A stretch of 11,368 nt of DNA from Verrucomicrobiota bacterium. Its GTDB lineage: Bacteria > Verrucomicrobiota > Verrucomicrobiia > Chthoniobacterales > UBA10450. The notes under the pieces were generated by a model that worked only from the letters and a program-made list of their open reading frames with translations, searched no databases and was not told where the DNA came from. Positions within the stretch are counted from its first letter, which is position 1. Every line of letters starts with the position of its first letter. Location of the stretch: the NCBI GenBank assembly GCA_003218815.1, contig QHON01000131.1, positions 1-11,368 on the forward strand, given 5' to 3'. Both the position numbers and the translations under genes were made by a program. Positions 7,705-11,368 of this stretch are shown piece by piece.

Positions 7705-9096
7705 TTAACCCGGAATTCCCTTCAGCATCTCGGCGTTCGTCGGGAATTTTTTCACGAACATCAACAGACGCTGGATCGCTTCCTCTGGTTTGTGGCCGGC
7801 AAGGCCTCGCCGGATGAGGTTGATTTTCTCCAGTTCCCACGGTTGCAGCAGCAATTCTTCACGCCGCGTGCCGGAGAGGAAAATATCGACCGCCGGATAA
7901 ATCCGCTGGTCGCTGATTTTTCGATCGAGCACCATTTCCATGTTTCCGGTGCCTTTGAATTCCTGAAAGATCAGCTCGTCCATGCGGCTGCCCGTTTCAA
8001 TTAACGCTGTGGCGACAATGGTGAGTGAGCCGGCTTCTTCAGTGTTACGCGCGGCCGCGAAAATCTTGCGCGGAATTTCCATCGCGCGCGCGTCGATGCC
8101 GCCACTCATGGTGCGACCGCCCCCGCCCATCGCGTTATTGAATGCGCGCGCTGTGCGCGTAATTGAATCAAGCAGGATAAATACATGCTTTCCCGCTTCG
8201 ACGAGCCGTTTCGCGCGCTCGATGGCAAGTTGCGCGATGCGAGTATGGCTTTTGATATCGCTGTCGTTCGAGCTCGCCATCAGTTCGGCCGTCGGATGCG
8301 AACGCCGGAAATCGGTGACCTCCTCCGGCCGTTCATCGACAAGCAAAATAATCACATGCACCTCCTTGTGATTTTTCGTGACTGCTTCAGCGATGTGATG
8401 CAGCAGTGTCGTCTTGCCAGTCCGGGGCGGCGCAACAATTAATCCCCGCTGACCCATGCCAAGGGGAGTCATCAAATCCATAATCCGGGTCGTGTATCGA
8501 TCCGGCACCGTCTCAAGCTTGATCCGCTTGTTTGGGTTAATCGTCGTCAATTCCTCAAACGGTCGCAGGCCTTGATATTTCGGCGGCTCCTCCCCGTTGA
8601 TGGTGAGCAGCTTGGTCAATTGCGGACCGCGATTGCCGCGGCGCGTCTCGCCGTAAATCCACATGCCGTCCCGCAAACCAAAACGGCGGACGATTTCGGG
8701 CGTTACAAAAATATCCTGTGGTGTCTGCACGAAGTTGCGCTTCGGGTCGCGCAAGAATCCAAAACCTTTGCCCGAAATTTCAATGATGCCTTCGCCAAAT
8801 TCCGGTTCGCGCTGAACTTGCTCGCCGTTTTCAACGGCACTCTCGCCTTCAGGTCCGCCTGAGGCGGATCGATCCAACGTTTCAACACCCACGCTCCCGG
8901 TAGCAGGGTCGGCCGTCGCCGGCGAAGAATTCGGGGCGTCGTTAGACGAATCATTGAAATTATCGCTTCCAAACCGATTGCTCCGATCGCGATAACGCCG
9001 TCGTGGATAACGCCGTCGTGGACGATGCTGGCGTTGCTCCGTTGAAGCGGACTCAGCTTCCAGCGGCGCAGGCTGATTTTCGTTTTCTTCGTTCAT
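7705..9096 (-). CDS. rho: transcription termination factor Rho with Arg-rich disordered N-terminus
   Basis: Rho is the hexameric RNA-dependent ATPase that terminates transcription of untranslated or long RNAs. This 463-residue protein has the cold-shock-like primary RNA-binding domain (about 100-170, with GFGFLR at 111-116), Walker A APPRTGKTT (222-230), Walker B ILLVDERPEE (250-259), the Q-loop region (about 320-336, GGGGRTMSGG) and the R-loop FKGTGNME (380-387). The core seems fully functional. Residues 1-99 are unusual: an Arg-rich stretch (21-41, with RRRYPRRRY) and an Asn/Asp/Ser/Gly-rich linker replace the N-terminal helix-bundle domain seen in E. coli Rho. An in-frame TAA lies two codons before the ATG at 9096, so no N-terminal domain is hidden upstream. 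It follows yebC by 68 bp and precedes the DUF4112 gene. Confidence 0.97.
   Translation of the reverse strand: MNEENENQPAPLEAESASTEQRQHRPRRRYPRRRYRDRSNRFGSDNFNDSSNDAPNSSPATADPATGSVGVETLDRSASGGPEGESAVENGEQVQREPEFGEGIIEISGKGFGFLRDPKRNFVQTPQDIFVTPEIVRRFGLRDGMWIYGETRRGNRGPQLTKLLTINGEEPPKYQGLRPFEELTTINPNKRIKLETVPDRYTTRIMDLMTPLGMGQRGLIVAPPRTGKTTLLHHIAEAVTKNHKEVHVIILLVDERPEEVTDFRRSHPTAELMASSNDSDIKSHTRIAQLAIERAKRLVEAGKHVFILLDSITRTARAFNNAMGGGGRTMSGGIDARAMEIPRKIFAAARNTEEAGSLTIVATALIETGSRMDELIFQEFKGTGNMEMVLDRKISDQRIYPAVDIFLSGTRREELLLQPWELEKINLIRRGLAGHKPEEAIQRLLMFVKKFPTNAEMLKGIPG
8854..8868. repeat. 15-bp perfect palindrome in the rho linker
   Basis: TCCGCC and GGCGGA flank a three-base TGA spacer. It lies in the rho codons for residues 77-81 (SASGG), inside the disordered linker. 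It could be a copy of a dispersed GC-rich palindromic repeat tolerated in a flexible region, or simply a result of codon choice. Confidence 0.5.
8991..9020. repeat. tandem duplication of a 15-bp unit in rho
   Basis: The unit gataacgccgtcgtg occurs twice in a row with no mismatch, and the next base continues the pattern. Being a multiple of three it keeps the frame and encodes the doubled basic motif RRRYPRRRY in the N-terminal tail of Rho (about residues 26-35). It looks like a recent slippage or duplication event that adds positive charge. Confidence 0.85.
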
Positions 9097-9119
9097 AGTT
9101 TAATTGGAATTCTTCGCTT

Positions 9120-9134
9120 GCCGCAGCGAGCGGC
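9120..9134 (-). other. small hairpin in the yebC-rho gap
   Basis: GCCGC and GCGGC form a perfect five-base stem with a five-base loop, 23 bases before the rho start. No T run follows, so it is not a standard terminator. It could shape the rho leader, since rho genes are often autoregulated through their leader, but the stem is short enough to be chance. Confidence 0.25.
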
Positions 9135-9164
9135 GTTTTGAAATTTCCTGCAGCAATAAATTTT

Positions 9165-9920
9165 TTAGGCCGGCAACCTGGCCAGTAATTCGTCGGGAAT
9201 ATCTAGATTTGAATAGACGTTTTGCACGTCATCGTCGTCTTCGAGCGCATCACACAAGCGCAGAATCTGCTGTGCGACGCTTTCGTCGGCGACCGGAACA
9301 GTCGTATCGGGAATGAACGTAAACTTTTGCCCATCGGTGGTTACGGCCGCATTTTTGAGCGCCTCAGCTACGGCGTAGAGCTGATCGTGGGAAGTCGTAA
9401 TAACATACTGATCTTCCGCGGTTGTCAACTCCTCCGCTCCAGCATCCAGTGCCAATTCCAGGATCTGGTCTTCATTGATGCTCGACCGCGGGACGGTAAT
9501 TTGGCCCTTCTTGTGGAACATGTATGAAACGCTTCCGGTCGAAGCAAGGCTGCCATTATTTTTGACGAAGATGCTGCGAATCTCCGCGGCTGTTCGATTC
9601 TTATTGTCGGTCGCGGCTTCGACAATCACTGCTACACCGCCCGCCGCATAACCCTCGTAAACAATTTCATCGAAACGCGCAGCTTCGTTCCCTTCGCCGG
9701 TTCCCCGTTTAATCGCCCGTTCGATGTTATCGTTCGGCATGCTTTGCCCGCGTGCCGCCTGGATCGCGCTGCGCAGACGCGGGTTCCCGGTAGGATCACC
9801 ACCGCCGGTTTTAGCGGCAATGGTTATTTCCTTGGAGAGTTTGCTGAAGATCTTTCCGCGTTTCGCGTCGATCGCGCCTTTGAAACGCTTGACCTTCGAC
9901 CATTTACTGTGTCCCGCCAT
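9165..9920 (-). CDS. yebC: YebC/PmpR family regulator or translation factor
   Basis: A 251-residue protein matching the YebC/TACO1 family over its whole length. It opens with MAGHSKWSKVKRFKGAIDAK (1-20), then has the MPNDNIERAIKRGTG block (61-75), the YEGYAAGGVAVIVEAATDN core (88-106), NRTAAEIRSIF and NNGSLASTGSVSYMFHKKG, and ends with an acidic C-terminal segment (about 229-236). Family members were described as DNA-binding transcriptional regulators; more recent work links several to translation, helping ribosomes at difficult sequences such as polyproline. Which role applies here cannot be read from sequence. It precedes rho by 68 bp, probably in one transcript, with a good promoter and a leader hairpin upstream. 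No strong Shine-Dalgarno is seen before the ATG. Confidence 0.95.
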   Translation of the reverse strand: MAGHSKWSKVKRFKGAIDAKRGKIFSKLSKEITIAAKTGGGDPTGNPRLRSAIQAARGQSMPNDNIERAIKRGTGEGNEAARFDEIVYEGYAAGGVAVIVEAATDNKNRTAAEIRSIFVKNNGSLASTGSVSYMFHKKGQITVPRSSINEDQILELALDAGAEELTTAEDQYVITTSHDQLYAVAEALKNAAVTTDGQKFTFIPDTTVPVADESVAQQILRLCDALEDDDDVQNVYSNLDIPDELLARLPA

Positions 9921-9986
9921 AATGCGGAGTTATGTTTTCTTGACCTGAAAGTTGCCTGACTAAAAAGCTCTAAATTCCGAACAGCG

Positions 9987-10010
9987 CAGCCATTTGCGAG
10001 AGAATGGCTG
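9987..10010. other. 8-bp-stem hairpin or dyad in the yebC leader
   Basis: CAGCCATT and AATGGCTG form a perfect eight-base inverted repeat around an eight-base loop. It lies between the predicted yebC promoter and the yebC ATG, 67 bases before the gene. No T run follows on the minus strand, so an intrinsic terminator is unlikely. It may be an RNA leader structure or a protein-binding dyad. Confidence 0.5.
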
Positions 10011-10033
10011 ACGACGGAGAAATTACCGCGACT

Positions 10034-10062
10034 ATTTAAAGAGAAAAGCTTGGGTTTGTCAA
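10034..10062 (-). promoter_or_regulatory. sigma70-like promoter for yebC (and probably rho)
   Basis: On the minus strand a perfect TTGACA (10062-10057) is separated by 17 bases from TTAAAT (10039-10034), which matches the -10 consensus in four of six positions. Predicted transcription would begin near 10027, leaving a leader of about 107 bases that contains the hairpin at 9987-10010. It sits just past the VKOR stop, as expected for a new unit. This is the best promoter candidate in the window. Confidence 0.55.
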
Positions 10063-10073
10063 TTATGGGGACC

Positions 10074-10508
10074 TCAGCGCGAAGAAGGAACGAGAACGGC
10101 TATCGCCGAGAGCCCGAAGACGAGCGCGGCCGAGAATAAACAGTAGCGGCAGAACGCGTGCAGGACGAACGCCTGCACATACAGCAGCCAAAGCGTGGCG
10201 AGGAACATCGTTCCTACGGTTAGCGTGAGAAATGCGCGCGCGCGCGCGTATCCGAAAGCGGCGAACATCGCAAAGCTGAACACGCCGAAGTAAGCGAGTG
10301 TGCCGAAGGCTGCCACCGGTATTCCAGCTACCCGCGCATACGAACTGCCGAGCACACGAAAGCAATCTGGCGAGCCGCCGCAGACCAGCGTCTCGCCAGT
10401 CAACGCCTGCACCGTCAGGTAAGTTGCATCCGCCAGCCCAAGCAGCGCGATGAATGCCGCGATTGTATACAGACTAATTGAAATGCGCGAACCGGTCAGT
10501 TTCATCAC
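10074..10508 (-). CDS. vitamin K epoxide reductase (VKOR) family membrane oxidase
   Basis: A 144-residue polytopic inner-membrane protein with about four hydrophobic helices (near 10-35, 62-85, 90-112 and 117-140). It carries the VKOR signature: loop cysteines Cys43 and Cys49 in VCGGSPDC, a serine six residues later (Ser55), and the quinone-proximal pair Cys120-Arg-Tyr-Cys123. Bacterial VKOR homologues replace DsbB: they take electrons from a DsbA-like partner and pass them to quinone. The partner is encoded 35 bp upstream as a separate protein, not fused as in some cyanobacterial enzymes. The longest frame begins with GTG at 10508; the adjacent ATG at 10505 is at better spacing from a weak GAGA. 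A 15-base GC dinucleotide run lies in codons for the central loop (YARARAF). Confidence 0.9.
   Translation of the reverse strand: MMKLTGSRISISLYTIAAFIALLGLADATYLTVQALTGETLVCGGSPDCFRVLGSSYARVAGIPVAAFGTLAYFGVFSFAMFAAFGYARARAFLTLTVGTMFLATLWLLYVQAFVLHAFCRYCLFSAALVFGLSAIAVLVPSSR
10234..10248. repeat. (GC)n dinucleotide run in the VKOR gene
   Basis: Fifteen bases of strictly alternating G and C lie inside the coding sequence. A change of one unit by slippage would shift the frame and cut the protein before its CRYC active site. Alternating GC can also adopt Z-DNA. It encodes alternating Ala and Arg. Confidence 0.7.
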
Positions 10509-10543
10509 TGTCTCTTGTTAAAAGGTCACGTTTGTCGCACTCG

Positions 10544-11227
10544 TTACTTCAAAACCTTCTCGTTCATGGCCGCACCGATCGCGACGCGTAAACCGGAGTG
10601 ATTTAACTGGGCAGGGGGCACCCGATGATCATTAATAAAAATCGTAGGCGTATTCGCCAAACCAAGTGCCAGCGCTTGCTGCTCATCAGACTTAACCCGC
10701 GCTTTGGCTTGCTCGCTCTCAATATCTTTTTTGAATCGATCGATGTTCAAGCCCAGCATTCCGGCGTAAGCGCTGAACAACACCCGCACGTCTGGGGCCT
10801 TGCTCCAGACGGATTGTTCTCGATAGAGCAGGTCGTGCATCTCCCAAAAACGGCCTTGCAGACTCGCTGCTTCTGACGCCAGCGCCGCTTCGCGCGCATG
10901 CTTATGATTCGGGAGCGGGAGGTGACGAAAGACCAGGCGCAAACGCGAATGGTACTCCTGTTCGAGTTTGTTAACTGGATCAGCTAAAGTCGCACACGGC
11001 GGACACTGGAAGTCTCCGAATTCCACGAGTGTTACCGGTGCGTCGGTGCGTCCACGAACGTGAACCATCTCTGTGCCGCCCATTGCAGACGTGGTAGAAT
11101 TCTCGGGGATCGCCAGGGCCGGAAGCCGCTTCGCCCGGTAAAGCAGCGCTCCGCTGGCGAGCGTGACTAACGCAACCGTCCCGACAATGAAAAATGGAAG
11201 ATATCGCTTCATTGAAAAAAGCCGCAT
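10544..11227 (-). CDS. DsbA-like membrane-anchored thioredoxin-fold oxidoreductase
   Basis: A 227-residue protein with an N-terminal membrane anchor or uncleaved signal (about 9-30) and a periplasmic DsbA/thioredoxin_4-type domain. The strand VTLVEFGDFQ leads into the active site Cys75-Pro-Pro-Cys78; the helical insertion with FWEMHDLLYREQ follows, then the conserved Thr193-Pro194 cis-proline loop (NTPTIFIND). It should form or exchange disulfides in exported proteins and be re-oxidised by the VKOR protein encoded just downstream. CPPC, rather than CPHC, leaves its redox potential open. Two starts are possible, ATG 11227 or ATG 11212 (MKRYLPF); no Shine-Dalgarno decides, but a weak promoter close to the first would favour the second. 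Disulfide isomerase or c-type cytochrome roles are alternatives. Confidence 0.88.
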   Translation of the reverse strand: MRLFSMKRYLPFFIVGTVALVTLASGALLYRAKRLPALAIPENSTTSAMGGTEMVHVRGRTDAPVTLVEFGDFQCPPCATLADPVNKLEQEYHSRLRLVFRHLPLPNHKHAREAALASEAASLQGRFWEMHDLLYREQSVWSKAPDVRVLFSAYAGMLGLNIDRFKKDIESEQAKARVKSDEQQALALGLANTPTIFINDHRVPPAQLNHSGLRVAIGAAMNEKVLK

Positions 11228-11368
11228 GCGACTAGAATCGTTGCTCGTATCAGGTCAAGAAACTTTCGATACAACAATCTCTTTGTTCTCGCTGATGAAT
11301 TGTCGCCGCCACTGCGCGATGAAAGGCGGCGTTAAGGACCACACTTAGTCCGCCGCAACCGCTCCAGG
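11228..11368. other. right-edge region without a supported gene
   Basis: These 141 bases hold only short open frames on either strand and nothing I recognise. A minus-strand frame ending LERLRRTKCGP followed by TAA near the edge could be the tail of an upstream gene, but eleven residues cannot establish it. Confidence 0.4.
11231..11258 (-). promoter_or_regulatory. weak promoter candidate for the dsbA-like/VKOR pair
   Basis: TTGACC (11258-11253) and TCTAGT (11236-11231) are spaced by 16 bases on the minus strand. Each deviates from consensus and the -10 box is only four of six. If used, transcription would begin near 11224, inside the first possible start codon, which would make ATG 11212 the true start. 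Confidence 0.25.

Noticed and set aside
9120..9134. Hairpin between yebC and rho as an intrinsic terminator.
   Set aside because: The stem is only five bases and no T run follows, so termination here is unlikely; kept only as a weak leader structure.
9936..9948. The 13-mer tttcttgacctga occurs here on the plus strand and, inverted, at 11250-11262, upstream of the dsbA-like gene.
   Set aside because: One or two such 13-base matches are expected by chance in a window of this size, and the copies point opposite ways relative to the genes.
11163..11348. Plus-strand open frame of 61 codons near the right edge.
   Set aside because: It overlaps the start of the dsbA-like gene antisense, has no recognisable motif and no ribosome-binding site.

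Overview
The window reads as a chromosomal core segment from a Gram-negative bacterium. A WaaA-type Kdo transferase and an AsmA-like protein imply an LPS-bearing outer membrane. The mix of genes also includes a Rho with an arginine-rich disordered N-terminus, a DUF4112 membrane protein and a VKOR/DsbA-like disulfide pair instead of DsbB. DNA is moderately GC-rich and most starts lack a clear Shine-Dalgarno sequence. I lean towards Verrucomicrobiota (Chthoniobacterales-like soil lineage) from the look of the Rho and the gene mix, but this is inference, not demonstrated.

Layout. (1) 1-3283, minus strand: a tightly coupled envelope/ribosome operon, AsmA-like protein -> rsmD -> waaA. Both junctions are ATGA start/stop overlaps, and waaA runs off the left edge. 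(2) 3284-3345: a 62-bp divergent intergenic gap. (3) 3346-7009, plus strand: a diacylglycerol-kinase-family lipid kinase followed 40 bp later by full-length glnE, the bifunctional glutamine synthetase adenylyltransferase/adenylyl-removing enzyme. (4) 7016-9920, minus strand: yebC -> rho -> DUF4112 protein, converging on glnE with only 6 bp between stops. A good sigma70-like promoter and an 8-bp-stem hairpin lie upstream of yebC. (5) 10074-11227, minus strand: a membrane-anchored DsbA-like thioredoxin-fold protein, then 35 bp, then a VKOR-family membrane oxidase. Together they would form a periplasmic disulfide-generating pair. The last ~140 bp hold no gene I can support.

There is no stretch over 300 bp without a gene. 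I found no tRNA, rRNA, CRISPR array, insertion sequence or phage gene.

I did not find a convincing undescribed system; this is mostly conserved housekeeping DNA. The points most worth a second look are: the Rho that lacks the usual N-terminal helix bundle and instead carries an Arg-rich tail with a tandem duplication and a palindrome in its linker; the yebC leader hairpin; the coupling of rsmD to two envelope genes; and the DUF4112 gene downstream of rho.
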